In this document: positions 24,956 through 33,433 of the stretch, piece after piece
Layout: the number at the start of each line of letters is the position of its first letter
How positions within the stretch are numbered: the stretch's first letter is position 1
Program-made: the position numbers and the translations under genes
NCBI RefSeq assembly: GCF_004912155.1
Contig: NZ_STGX01000019.1
Coordinates: 23,006-87,005, forward strand
Reading direction: 5' to 3'
DNA: 64,000 nucleotides
Source of the DNA: Glycomyces paridis
GTDB taxonomy: Bacteria; Actinomycetota; Actinomycetes; Mycobacteriales; Micromonosporaceae
Notes under the pieces: model-generated
The model's database searches: none
What the model was told of the DNA's origin: nothing
Seen by the model: only the letters and a program-made list of their open reading frames with translations

Positions 24956-26377
24956 CTATTCTGCCTCACGGTTCGATCGGGCGCGTCGCACCAGGTCGCC
25001 GTACCAGCGCCCGGAGTCCTTGACCGTGCGCTCGCCGGTCTCGAATTCGACGTAGACCAGCCCGAACCGCTTCGTGTAGCCCCAGGCCCACTCGAAGTTG
25101 TCGGCCAGCGACCAGGCGAAGTAGCCCACGAGCGGCACCCCGGCGTCGACGGCGTCGGCGCAGGCGGCCACGTGGCCCTGCACGTACTCGAGGCGCTCGA
25201 CGTCGTGGACCTCCCCGTCGTCCAGCTTGTCGGGGAAGGCCGCGCCGTTCTCGGTGACGGCCAGCCCGACCTCGGGGTAGGAGGCGTGCAGGCGGGTGAG
25301 GATCTCGGTGAGCCCGGCGGGCTCGATCTCCCAGCCCATGTCGGTCACGGGCAGCCCGGCCGAGACGAAGCCGATGTGCTCGTTGGCGGGCCAGGCGGAC
25401 CCGGCGCCGGTGGGCGCGGCCGACGCGGAGGTCGCACCGCCGTTACCGGTAACGGTGAATCTGCTGTAGTAGTTCACCGAGAGCACGTCGAGCGGCGCGT
25501 TGATCGTCTCCAGGTCGCCGTCCTCGATGAACGCGAAGTCGGTGATGGCCTTGAAGTCCTCGACGATGTCCTCGGGGTAGGCCCCGCGGAGCGCGGCCTC
25601 GGTGAACCAGCGGTTCTGGACGCCGTCGACGCGGCGCGCGGCGTCGAGGTCGACGGGGGACTCGCTGGCGGCGTGGATCGGGTAGAAGTTCAGGCCGATG
25701 CTCACCGTGGCCTCGGGGTCGGCGGCCTTGATGGCGCGCGCGGCGAGCCCGTGGGCGAGCATGAGGTGGTGCGCGGCGGCGATCGAGGCGGAGGGGTCGC
25801 GGCGCCCGGGGGCGTGCTCGCCCGAGGCGTAGCCGAGGAACGCCGAGCACCACGGCTCGTTGACGGTGATCCAGTGCTTGACGCGGTCGCCGAGGGCCTC
25901 GTGCGCGATCTGCGCGAACTGCGCGAAGCGCAGCGCGGTCGCCCGCTCGGGCCAGCCGCCGGCGTCTTCGAGGGTCTGGGGGAGGTCCCAGTGGTAGAGG
26001 GTGATCCAGGGGGTGATGCCCTCGGCGAGGAGGGCGTCGACGAGGTTCGAGTAGTAGGCGAGGCCCTTGGGGTTGACGGTGCCGTCCCCGTCGGGGCAGA
26101 TCCGGGGCCACGACAGGGAGAACCGGTAGCTGTTGAGGCCGAGCGCCTTGATGAGGGCGACGTCCCCGGCGATGTTGTTGTAGGAGTCGATCGCGGTGTC
26201 GCCGTTGGAGCCGTCGACCACGCGGCCGGGCTCGTTGACGAACGCGTCCCAGATGGACTTGCCGCGCCCGTCGGTGCCGGTGGCGCCCTCGACCTGGTAG
26301 GAGGAGGTCGCCGCCCCCCAGGCGAATGTCGATGGGAATCGGGCCGCGAGCGCGGTCCCGTCGGTGTCTATGGTCAT
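24956..26377 (-). CDS. bglA: GH1 beta-glucosidase (cytosolic)
   Basis: A 473-residue GH1 retaining beta-glucosidase without signal peptide, so it cleaves imported cellobiose or cello-oligosaccharides to glucose. The N-terminus is the typical FPSTFAWGAATSSYQVEGA. The acid/base Glu is E174 (ITVNEPWCSAF) and the nucleophile is E376 (LAVTENGAAF). WSLADNFEWAWGY near the end is the usual aglycone-site strand. Its ATG overlaps the upstream permease stop (ATGA), showing tight coupling with the transporter, the standard cebEFG-bglC arrangement. A 16-bp palindrome at 25440-25455 lies inside the gene. Confidence 0.95.
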   Translation of the reverse strand: MTIDTDGTALAARFPSTFAWGAATSSYQVEGATGTDGRGKSIWDAFVNEPGRVVDGSNGDTAIDSYNNIAGDVALIKALGLNSYRFSLSWPRICPDGDGTVNPKGLAYYSNLVDALLAEGITPWITLYHWDLPQTLEDAGGWPERATALRFAQFAQIAHEALGDRVKHWITVNEPWCSAFLGYASGEHAPGRRDPSASIAAAHHLMLAHGLAARAIKAADPEATVSIGLNFYPIHAASESPVDLDAARRVDGVQNRWFTEAALRGAYPEDIVEDFKAITDFAFIEDGDLETINAPLDVLSVNYYSRFTVTGNGGATSASAAPTGAGSAWPANEHIGFVSAGLPVTDMGWEIEPAGLTEILTRLHASYPEVGLAVTENGAAFPDKLDDGEVHDVERLEYVQGHVAACADAVDAGVPLVGYFAWSLADNFEWAWGYTKRFGLVYVEFETGERTVKDSGRWYGDLVRRARSNREAE

Positions 26378-27309
26378 TTGCCAGAACCTTCCATGATGCC
26401 GTGGACGATCTGTCGTCCGAACACGACGAACAGGATCGCGATTGGAATGATCGAGATCAGAGTGCCGGTGAAGATCATCGAGAGGTCCGCGGACCAGGTG
26501 GCGGTGGAGATCTGGCGGATCGCGAGCTGGATGGTCGGGTTGGCTTCGCTCAGCACCATGAACGGCCACAGGAACTCGTTCCAGTTGAGCATGAAGGTGA
26601 GCAGGCCCAGGACGACCATGGCGGGGCGCAGGGCCGGGAGGACGATGCGCCACCAGATGCCCAGTGTGCTCGCGCCGTCGATGCGGGCGGCCTCGATGAT
26701 CTCGTCGGGGACGGCCTGTTCGCAGTACTGGCGCATCATGAAGATGCCGAACCCGTTGATGAGGAACGGCAGGATCACGGCCTGGAGGGTGTCGAGCCAC
26801 TGGAGCTCGACCATGACCATGTACAGCGGCACGATGCCCAGCTGCTGGAGCGGGACCATCATCGAGAACAGGACCGTGGCCATGAGGATCTTGGACCCGC
26901 GGAACTTGAGCTTCGCGAAGGCGAAGCCGCCGAGGGTCGACAGCAGGATCACCGAGAGGGTGACCGTGCCGGTGATGATGAGCGAGTTGCGCAGGCCCAG
27001 GAGCAGGTTCGCCTGCGGGTTGGTCAGGGCCTCCTGGATGTGCTCGCCGAGGTTGCCGCCGGGCAGGAGCGCGGGCGGGAAGCCCGAGGCGTCCGAGGAG
27101 ACCCGGGAGGCGATGACGATCATCCAGTACAGCGGGAAGATCGACAGGAGCGCGACGAAGGCGAGGCCGACGCGGGTCATGACGGACGGGGCGAAGACCC
27201 CGTCGGACTCGTGCGGGCCGCTGTGGCGCTTCTTCCTGCGGCGCTGCTTCGCGGCGCTCGGCGCCGGCGCCTCGGGTGCGGTGCGTCGGGGCGCGGTTGC
27301 GGTGCTCAT
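26374..27309 (-). CDS. cebG: Sugar ABC transporter permease, CebG/MalG type
   Basis: A 311-residue inner-membrane permease of the CUT1 family. After a basic, Ala/Pro-rich cytosolic N-terminus of about 45 residues there are six helices (GLAFVALLSIFPLYWMIVIA first). The EAA loop contacting the ATPase is EAARIDGASTLGIWWRIVLP. It overlaps both neighbours by 4 bp (ATGA), so the two permeases and the beta-glucosidase are translationally coupled. Cello-oligosaccharide uptake is inferred from the neighbouring beta-glucosidase, GH48 cellulase and CebR-type operators. Confidence 0.93.
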   Translation of the reverse strand: MSTATAPRRTAPEAPAPSAAKQRRRKKRHSGPHESDGVFAPSVMTRVGLAFVALLSIFPLYWMIVIASRVSSDASGFPPALLPGGNLGEHIQEALTNPQANLLLGLRNSLIITGTVTLSVILLSTLGGFAFAKLKFRGSKILMATVLFSMMVPLQQLGIVPLYMVMVELQWLDTLQAVILPFLINGFGIFMMRQYCEQAVPDEIIEAARIDGASTLGIWWRIVLPALRPAMVVLGLLTFMLNWNEFLWPFMVLSEANPTIQLAIRQISTATWSADLSMIFTGTLISIIPIAILFVVFGRQIVHGIMEGSGK

Positions 27310-28241
27310 TTGTTCCCCTGGATGCGGTTGACGACGAGGAAGTTGACGGCCGCGACGATGCCGATGACGGCGAACAGGAGCCATCCGGCCGCGGCGGAGA
27401 TGCCGTAGTTGCCGTGGGTGCGCAGGATGTCGACCAGGACCATCGCGGTGGTCTGGAACTGGCCGTCCGCGCCGCCGTTGAGCAGCCCGGAGCCGAACAT
27501 CATCGGCTCGACGAACAGCGTCATGCCGCCGACGGAGGAGACGAAGACGGTGAAGATGAGCACCGGCTTGAGCTGGGGGATCGTGATCTTCCAGAACTGC
27601 TGGCGGGGCGAGGCGCCGTCGACGGTCGCGGCCTCGTACAGGTTCTTGGGGATGGTCTGCATGGCGGCGAGGAAGATGAGCGAGTTGTAGCCCATCCAGC
27701 GCCAGTCGATCATGGAGGAGATCGCGAACCAGGAGGAGAACCGGCCGGTCTGCCAGTCGATCTTGTCGATCCCGATGAGGTCGAGGGCGCCGTTGACCAT
27801 GCCGTACTCGGTGCCCCAGAAGCGGGCGAAGATGACGCCGACGGCGACGACCGAGGTCACGATGGGGGCGAGGATGAGCATCCGCCACAGCATCGGGCGC
27901 TTGAGGCGCTTGTTGAGGGCGTTGGCGACCATGAGGGCGACCACGAGCTGGGGGACGGTCGCCATGACGAACATGCCGAGCGTGTTCACCACCGACCAGT
28001 TGAACCGGTCGTACTCGGTGAGCAGGAACTTGTAGTTGTCCAGGCCCACGAAGGTCCGGTTCGGGTTGCCGAGCTTCCAGCTGTGCAGCGAGGCGTAGAG
28101 CGTGTACGCCATGGGGAAGACGCCGAAGACGGCGAAGAGGATGAAGTACGGGGACACCAGCGCGTAGGGCGTCGCCTTGACGTCGGCTCGGTTGAGCCGG
28201 TCTCGCCAGGTCAGGCGCGGTGCGGCGTTGCGGGTGGTCAT
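27306..28241 (-). CDS. cebF: Sugar ABC transporter permease, CebF/MalF type
   Basis: A 311-residue CUT1 permease with six helices (YALVSPYFILFAVFGVFPMA first) and EAA loop EAATVDGASPRQQFWKITIP. The short periplasmic loops differ from the large P2-like loop of the maltose permease at 49-51 kb. It follows the binding-protein gene after an unusual 413-bp gap, with AAGGAA before its ATG. It pairs with the downstream cebG-like gene. No ATPase gene is present in the operon. Confidence 0.93.
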   Translation of the reverse strand: MTTRNAAPRLTWRDRLNRADVKATPYALVSPYFILFAVFGVFPMAYTLYASLHSWKLGNPNRTFVGLDNYKFLLTEYDRFNWSVVNTLGMFVMATVPQLVVALMVANALNKRLKRPMLWRMLILAPIVTSVVAVGVIFARFWGTEYGMVNGALDLIGIDKIDWQTGRFSSWFAISSMIDWRWMGYNSLIFLAAMQTIPKNLYEAATVDGASPRQQFWKITIPQLKPVLIFTVFVSSVGGMTLFVEPMMFGSGLLNGGADGQFQTTAMVLVDILRTHGNYGISAAAGWLLFAVIGIVAAVNFLVVNRIQGNK

Positions 28242-28654
28242 TGGGGCCTTCCTTGCAGTTCACGGCTCGCAAGCTTCGCCGAGTCTGGGACGGACGCGGC
28301 GGGCCCGCCGGGGCCCTCCGACCGCGGCGCTCCTGCTGGCCGGGGTCGTGGGGCGGACCGGTGCTGCGGACCGACGGAGCCGACTCGTGGCTCGCGGGCC
28401 CCGCCGCGTTCGGATGCGGAACGGTGCTTCCGAGGGGAGCCGGCCCGCCGCGGGTTGGGGCGCGGCGGGCCGACACGGTGCCGCCGAGAAGGGGTGGGGA
28501 CCGGTCCTGGGGTGGTGCGTCGAACGGATGCCGGGAACCGTTCGACGCCGGTCCGCGTCTCGGCGGCACTGGGCCTGGCGGCGTTTTCAGGCGCTGCCTG
28601 CCCGGGGCCCGGCCGGGCGGGAGGCAGGTTCCCCCCGACCGGGCCCACCGGGGG
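28242..28654 (-). other. Long intercistronic gap with hairpin between binding protein and permease
   Basis: A 413-bp stretch has no convincing gene. On the minus strand, just after the binding-protein stop, it contains a G+C hairpin at 28594-28627 (CTGCCT+GCCCGG pairing with CCGGGC+AGGCAG, 3-nt bulge). In sugar ABC operons such hairpins often limit read-through or protect the upstream message, so that binding protein is made in excess. The rest is very G+C-rich with no recognised signal. Confidence 0.5.
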
Positions 28655-30001
28655 CTAGAGGCCGGCTCCGGCGAGTTGGACGGCTTCTTCGGCCGCGGAG
28701 TTGATCTCGTCCCACGCGTCGGCGGACTTGAAGGTGCCGTCGGCGACGCCGTTGAGGACGCCTTCGACCGCGGCCTTCACCGGCGGGTGGAAGTAGGAGT
28801 ACTCGAGCGGCTGGAACGACTGGATCGAGGCGGCGATGATCTGGCCGATCGGGGCGCCGTTGAAGTAGTCGCTGGTGTAGTCGGCGACCTTCGGGTCCGA
28901 CTGCGCCACGGGCGAGGACGGGAAGTTGCCGACGGCCTCGAAGACCTTGACCTGCTGCTCCGGGGCGGTCAGCCAAGCGGCGAGCTCAGCGGCCTCCTCG
29001 GGGTGCGCGGACTGCGAGGGAACGGCGAGGAAGGAGCCGCCCCAGTTGCCGGCCACGCCGGGCGCGGCGGCCATGTCCCACTTGCCGGCGTTGTCCTCGC
29101 CGGAGGTCGGCTGGATAACGCCGCCGGCCATCCACGCGGGGCAGGGCATGACGGCGTAGCCGCCCTCGACCATGCCGGCGTTCCACTCCTCGGACCACGA
29201 GGCGAAGTTGCCGATGGCGCCGATCTCCTGGAGCTCCAGGACGGTGTCGACGGACTGGGTGGCCGCGGCCGAGTCGAGCGTCAGGGTGCCCTCGTCGTCG
29301 ACGTACATCTTGCCGTCGTTCTGGCCGGCGAGCTGGCCCAGCAGCATGTTCTGGAGCTGGGTCGGGCCGTCGAGGAACGCGGCGCCGGTGTCGGCGGCGA
29401 CGAAGTCCGTGGCGACCTGCTTGAAGCCGTCCCAGGTGGCCCACGCGGCGGCGACTTCTTCGCGGTCGGTGGGGAGGCCCGCGGCCTCGAACAGCTCGGG
29501 GCGGTAGCACATGCCCATGCCGCCGATGTCGGTGCCGAAGCCCACCAGCTTGCCGTCGGGGGTGTGCCCGAGGTTCCAGGTGTTCTCGGTGTAGTCGCCG
29601 GCGCGGCTCTCGTAGTCGGCCGTCAGGTCGTACCAGAAGTCCGGGTTGTTGAACAGCTGCGGCGTGGCCTGCTCGTCGATGCCGATGACGTCGCCGGCGC
29701 CGGAGCCGGTCTCGAGCGAGGTCTCGAGGGCGGGACGGTACTCGGTGTCGAAGTTGACGCCGTCGCCTTCGATGACCACGTCGATGTCGGGGTGGGCCGC
29801 TTCGTACTCGGCTTCGAGGCCGGCCTGGGTGTAGCCGAAGTTGCCGAAGATCGAGACGGTGAGGACGATCTGCCCGTCGGCGTTGGTGCCTTCCGACTTG
29901 GGGTCGTCGTCCCCGCCGCAGGCGGCGGCGGAGAGCGTGAGCGCTCCCGCGGCGACGGCCGCGAGGGCCACCCTGCCGTGCTGTCGTTTGAGGAGATGCA
30001 T
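28655..30001 (-). CDS. cebE: Extracellular sugar-binding lipoprotein, CebE-like
   Basis: A 448-residue solute-binding protein of ABC cluster CUT1. The signal peptide ends in lipobox LSAAACGG, so it is lipid-anchored at Cys. The mature part starts acidic (DDDPKSEGTNADG) and has the usual two-lobed fold signatures (VLTVSIFGNFGYTQAGLE, AVMPCPAWMAGG). The ATG at 30001 follows GGAAACAG; the longer upstream frame is rejected because the Met precedes an ideal signal peptide. It is the first gene of the minus-strand cellulose operon. The 155-180 bp upstream holds an excellent CebR-type operator. Specificity for cellobiose or cellotriose is inferred. Confidence 0.93.
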   Translation of the reverse strand: MHLLKRQHGRVALAAVAAGALTLSAAACGGDDDPKSEGTNADGQIVLTVSIFGNFGYTQAGLEAEYEAAHPDIDVVIEGDGVNFDTEYRPALETSLETGSGAGDVIGIDEQATPQLFNNPDFWYDLTADYESRAGDYTENTWNLGHTPDGKLVGFGTDIGGMGMCYRPELFEAAGLPTDREEVAAAWATWDGFKQVATDFVAADTGAAFLDGPTQLQNMLLGQLAGQNDGKMYVDDEGTLTLDSAAATQSVDTVLELQEIGAIGNFASWSEEWNAGMVEGGYAVMPCPAWMAGGVIQPTSGEDNAGKWDMAAAPGVAGNWGGSFLAVPSQSAHPEEAAELAAWLTAPEQQVKVFEAVGNFPSSPVAQSDPKVADYTSDYFNGAPIGQIIAASIQSFQPLEYSYFHPPVKAAVEGVLNGVADGTFKSADAWDEINSAAEEAVQLAGAGL

Positions 30002-30155
30002 CGTTGCTGTTTCCTTCCAGGCGCCGGCGGCGCCATGCGTTTCCCGAGGGGTTGAAGAGAGTGACTCGATTCCTTTGATGCCCGGGACGGTCGTGATGCG
30101 GGCCGCCGTATGTGCGCGACGGCCCGCGGACTGAAACCGCCGAGGCGATCGCTCT

Positions 30156-30169
30156 TGGGAGCGATACCA
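30156..30169. promoter_or_regulatory. CebR/CelR-type operator upstream of cebE-like gene
   Basis: TGGGAGCGATACCA matches 12 of 14 positions of the known CelR/CebR operator TGGGAGCGCTCCCA. A weaker half-site (GGGAGCG) is at 30179-30185. Confidence 0.75.
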
Positions 30170-30407
30170 GGATCGTACGGGAGCGTGTTCCACGATGCAA
30201 GGCCGGGTGTGAGAGTCGTTACTTGGTTGTTACACCCGTGATCGACGTGAAGAAATCGAAGATCGCGAATCTATAACTATAAATCTGGATCATCAGGGCG
30301 CTCACCTGGCTAAATGCCAGGTCACCGATGCTGTACGGGTAGGTCTGCTAAGAAATTTAGGGATATCAATGTATTGACATATTGGGACAAGACTTGGGAG
30401 CATGGCC

Positions 30408-30421
30408 TGGGAGCGCTTCCG
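30408..30421. promoter_or_regulatory. CebR/CelR-type operator upstream of GH48 gene
   Basis: TGGGAGCGCTTCCG matches 12 of 14 positions of TGGGAGCGCTCCCA. A further half-site TTGGGAGC lies at 30395-30402. Confidence 0.78.
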
Positions 30422-30472
30422 CATTCTGGTCCGTTTCGTTCCACTCGTGCGATTCACGGACCGCCTACCCGG

Positions 30473-30486
30473 CACAAGCGCTCCCA
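30473..30486. promoter_or_regulatory. Second CebR/CelR-type operator upstream of GH48 gene
   Basis: CACAAGCGCTCCCA matches 10 of 14 positions, with a perfect AGCGCTCCCA right half. It lies 40 bp before the ATG, where bound repressor would block the transcript. Confidence 0.65.
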
Positions 30487-30525
30487 CAGAACCGGACATA
30501 CCACCCACTCTCAGGAGTAGCAATA

Positions 30526-33153
30526 ATGGATCTCGACAATCTGGCCCCGCCGCGGCGGCGCTCCGGCGGCAAGAGCCGCCGATGGCGCCGTGCCGCGGCG
30601 GTGACCCTGCCGGTCGCCCTCGTGGGCACCTTCGCCGCGGTGGCAGCGCCGCAGGCGTTCGCCGCCGAGTACTGCGGCGGCGTCGAATACAAGGTCGTCT
30701 CCACCTGGGGCGGCGGATTCCAGGCCAACGTCATCCTCACCGCGGGGGACGCCGGCCTCAACGGCTGGGACATCGAATGGGACTTCCCGTCGGGAACCTC
30801 GGTGACCAGCGCCTGGAACGTCGACTGGAACGTCAGCGGCGGCCACTTCACCGGCGGTGACGTCGGCTGGAACGGCGCGATCGCCGCGGGCCAGACCCGC
30901 GAGGTCTTCGGGTTCATCGGCTCCGGTTCGGCCACCGAGCCGACCGGGTTCACCGTCAACGGCGAGTCCTGCGACGGCTCCGAGGAGCCGGTCGAGGCCG
31001 CGCTCGAGGCGTCCCGCACGAACGTCGTCGTCGACGCCGGCTCCACCGCGTCGATCGACGTCGGCTTCTCCTCGGCCATCGACGCCGCGACCACGGTCAC
31101 CACGACCCGCACCTCCGGTTCGACCGACCTGTCGGTGTCCACCGGCGCCTCGCGGTCCTTCCCGGCCGGCGAGTCCGCCGACCAGTCGGTGGTCTTCAGC
31201 GCCGCCGCCGACGCCGAGCCCGGCGCCTCGGCGGTCTTCGCCGTCGCCGCCCCCGGCTACGACACGGTCAACGTCACGGTCACCGTCGCCGACCTGGGCG
31301 AGGTCACGCAGAACGAGGAGCGCTTCCTCGCGATGTACGACCAGCTCACCGGTGCCGACTCCCCGTACCTGCACGAGACGGGCGTCCCCTACCACTCGGT
31401 GGAGGAGCTCATCGTCGAGGCGCCGGACTACGGCCACGAGACGACCTCCGAGGCCCTCAGCTACCTGATGTGGCTGGAGGCCGCCTACGGCCAGGTCACC
31501 GGCGACTGGACGGGTTACAACAACTCGTGGCAGATCACCGAGGACTACGCGATCCCGGACCTGAACCCGACGAACTACAACCCGGCGGACCCCGCGTCCT
31601 ACGCGCCGGAGTCAGACAGCGTCCAGGACTACCCGACGCAGCTGGACTTCGACGTCCCCGTCGGCCAGGACCCCCTCGGCGCCGAGCTCCGCTCGACCTA
31701 CGGGACCAACCAGGTCTACGGCATGCACTGGATCCTCGACGTCGACAACGCCTACGGCTTCGGCGAGTGCGGCGACGGGACCACCGAGCCCGCGTACATG
31801 AACACGTTCCAGCGCGGCTCGCAGGAGTCGACGTGGGAGACCATCGCGCACCCGTCGTGCGAGACGTTCGACTTCGGCGGCGACAACGGCTTCCTGGACC
31901 TGTTCGTGGGTGACGAGCAGTACTCCCAGCAGGAGCGCTACACCGACGCCCCCGACGCCGACGCGCGCGCCGTCCAGGTCGCGTGGATGGCCCAGCAGTG
32001 GGCCGCCGAGCAGGGCCAGGAGTCGGTCATCGCCGACTCGCTCGACAACGCCTCCAAGATGGGCGACTTCCTGCGGTACTCGTTCGCGGACAAGTACTTC
32101 AAGAAGATCGAGGGCGACTGCATCGGGGCCTCCTCGTGCCCGGTCGGCACGGGTAAGGACTCGTTCCACTACCTGATCAGCTGGTACTACTCGTGGGGCG
32201 CCGGCATGAACGGCGACTGGTCGTTCCGCATCGGCGGTTCCGGTGTCCACCAGGGCTACCAGAACGTCATGGCCGCTTACGCCCTCTCCGAGGGCGGCCT
32301 GGAGCCGGAGTCGGCGACGGGCGCGAGCGACTGGGCCCAGAGCCTGGACGCCCAGCTGGACTTCCTGGAGTGGCTCCAGGTTCCGGCCGGGAGCCCCGGC
32401 GCCGGCGCCCTCGCGGGCGGCGCGACGAACAACTGGGGCGGCAACTACGGCACCCCGACCTCGTCGGCCGAGCACAACGGCCTGTACTACGACGAGCAGC
32501 CCGTCTGGCACGACCCGCCGTCGAACCGCTGGTTCGGCTTCCAGGCCTGGGGCATGGACCGCACGGCCCAGCTCTGCATGGTGACCGACGACGCCCGCGC
32601 GTGCGACATCCTCGACGCCTGGGTGGACTGGGCGCTGAGCGAGAGCACGATCACCGCCGACGGCTACAGCATCCCCGGCGACCTCACCTGGAGCGGTGAG
32701 CCCGGCGACGGCCTGTCCGTCTCCGTGGCCACCATGTCCGAGGACCCGGGTGTGGCCGGCGCGTTCGCGAAGATCCTGTCCTACCACGCGGCCGCCACCG
32801 GCGACACCGCGTCGCAGACGGCCGCCGCGAACCTGCTGGACTCCCTGTGGGAGGCCAACGACGGCATCGGCGTGACCCAGCCCGAGCAGCGCGCGGACTA
32901 CTGCCGCTTCGGCGACGAGGTCTACATCCCCGAGGGCTGGACCGGCACCATGCCGAACGGCGACGTCCTGGAGAACGGGGTCACGTTCATCGAGACCCGC
33001 TCCTTCATGACGGAGTTCGACGGCTGGGACCAGGTCCAGGCCTACATCGACGGCGGTTGCACGGGCCCCGCGCCCGAGTTCAACTACCACCGCTACTGGC
33101 ACCAGGTCGAGGTCGCCACGGCGTTCCAGACCTACGCGGTGCTCTTCGAGTAG
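30526..33153 (+). CDS. cel48: Secreted GH48 cellulase (reducing-end cellobiohydrolase) with N-terminal CBM2
   Basis: An 875-residue secreted cellulase. An Arg-rich signal peptide (SRRWRRAAAVTLPVALVG, cleavage near AFA-AEY) is followed by a CBM2 cellulose-binding module (about 47-147, starting AEYCGGVEYKVV, conserved surface Trp in GWDIEWDFPSG and VDWNVSG). An Ig-like or BIG-type linker module spans about 155-258. The GH48 catalytic domain runs from about 262 to 875 (TQNEERFLAMYDQL). The predicted catalytic acid is E305 (APDYGHETTSEA). GH48 enzymes release cellobiose processively from chain reducing ends. The ATG is chosen by AGGAG; earlier in-frame ATGs precede no signal peptide. Flanking CebR-type operators indicate cellobiose induction. 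Confidence 0.96.
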   Translation: MDLDNLAPPRRRSGGKSRRWRRAAAVTLPVALVGTFAAVAAPQAFAAEYCGGVEYKVVSTWGGGFQANVILTAGDAGLNGWDIEWDFPSGTSVTSAWNVDWNVSGGHFTGGDVGWNGAIAAGQTREVFGFIGSGSATEPTGFTVNGESCDGSEEPVEAALEASRTNVVVDAGSTASIDVGFSSAIDAATTVTTTRTSGSTDLSVSTGASRSFPAGESADQSVVFSAAADAEPGASAVFAVAAPGYDTVNVTVTVADLGEVTQNEERFLAMYDQLTGADSPYLHETGVPYHSVEELIVEAPDYGHETTSEALSYLMWLEAAYGQVTGDWTGYNNSWQITEDYAIPDLNPTNYNPADPASYAPESDSVQDYPTQLDFDVPVGQDPLGAELRSTYGTNQVYGMHWILDVDNAYGFGECGDGTTEPAYMNTFQRGSQESTWETIAHPSCETFDFGGDNGFLDLFVGDEQYSQQERYTDAPDADARAVQVAWMAQQWAAEQGQESVIADSLDNASKMGDFLRYSFADKYFKKIEGDCIGASSCPVGTGKDSFHYLISWYYSWGAGMNGDWSFRIGGSGVHQGYQNVMAAYALSEGGLEPESATGASDWAQSLDAQLDFLEWLQVPAGSPGAGALAGGATNNWGGNYGTPTSSAEHNGLYYDEQPVWHDPPSNRWFGFQAWGMDRTAQLCMVTDDARACDILDAWVDWALSESTITADGYSIPGDLTWSGEPGDGLSVSVATMSEDPGVAGAFAKILSYHAAATGDTASQTAAANLLDSLWEANDGIGVTQPEQRADYCRFGDEVYIPEGWTGTMPNGDVLENGVTFIETRSFMTEFDGWDQVQAYIDGGCTGPAPEFNYHRYWHQVEVATAFQTYAVLFE

Positions 33154-33244
33154 TCGCCGAACGCGGCGCCCCGCCGGCTGACGGCGACGCGACCCCTTGG
33201 GGCCGTAGCCGTCCGGGGCGCCGCACCGGATGACGAATGGAAAC

Positions 33245-33278
33245 GGCGCGGCCGATCGCCCTCGCGATCGGCCGCGCC
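33245..33278 (+). terminator. Terminator after GH48 gene
   Basis: A perfect 15-bp stem (33245-33259 with 33264-33278) with loop CCTC, about 90 nt after the stop. Confidence 0.7.
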
Positions 33279-33314
33279 TTCGTGCTGTGCCCCGACGGCG
33301 TCGGGGATTTCGGT

Positions 33315-33394
33315 CTGAGCACACAGGTCGGGTCCGCCGGGCTGCGCGGCTCGGGTGTCCGAGCGGGCCCACCGGGCCCGACCTCTGTGCTCAG
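33315..33394. repeat. Long imperfect inverted repeat with inner hairpin
   Basis: Arms of 21 nt (33315-33335 and 33374-33394) pair with one mismatch and one G-T. The loop contains a second hairpin (GCTCGG, GTGT, CCGAGC at 33349-33364). It lies between the convergent GH48 and DUF1349 genes, just after a separate terminator. It may be a terminator for the DUF1349 gene or a mobile-repeat relic. Confidence 0.6.
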
Positions 33395-33433
33395 CGCCTG
33401 CCGGCCCCCCACGGCCGGCGCGCTGAACCCGGT

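Larger units (their letters stand above)
30002..30525. other. Divergent regulatory region cebE-like / GH48
   Basis: A 524-bp region, markedly AT-richer than its surroundings between about 30200 and 30400. It includes a hairpin or operator-like repeat at 30304-30322 (ACCTGGC, TAAAT, GCCAGGT), a TTGACA at 30374-30379 that could be a -35 for the cellulase, and several CebR-type sites (separate entries). AGGAG at 30513-30517 is the ribosome site for the GH48 gene. Confidence 0.6.

Noticed and set aside
28238..28648. Possible 136-residue minus-strand gene in the cebE-cebF gap
   Set aside because: Pro/Arg/Ser-rich, no ribosome site, and overlaps the hairpin; treated as spacer.
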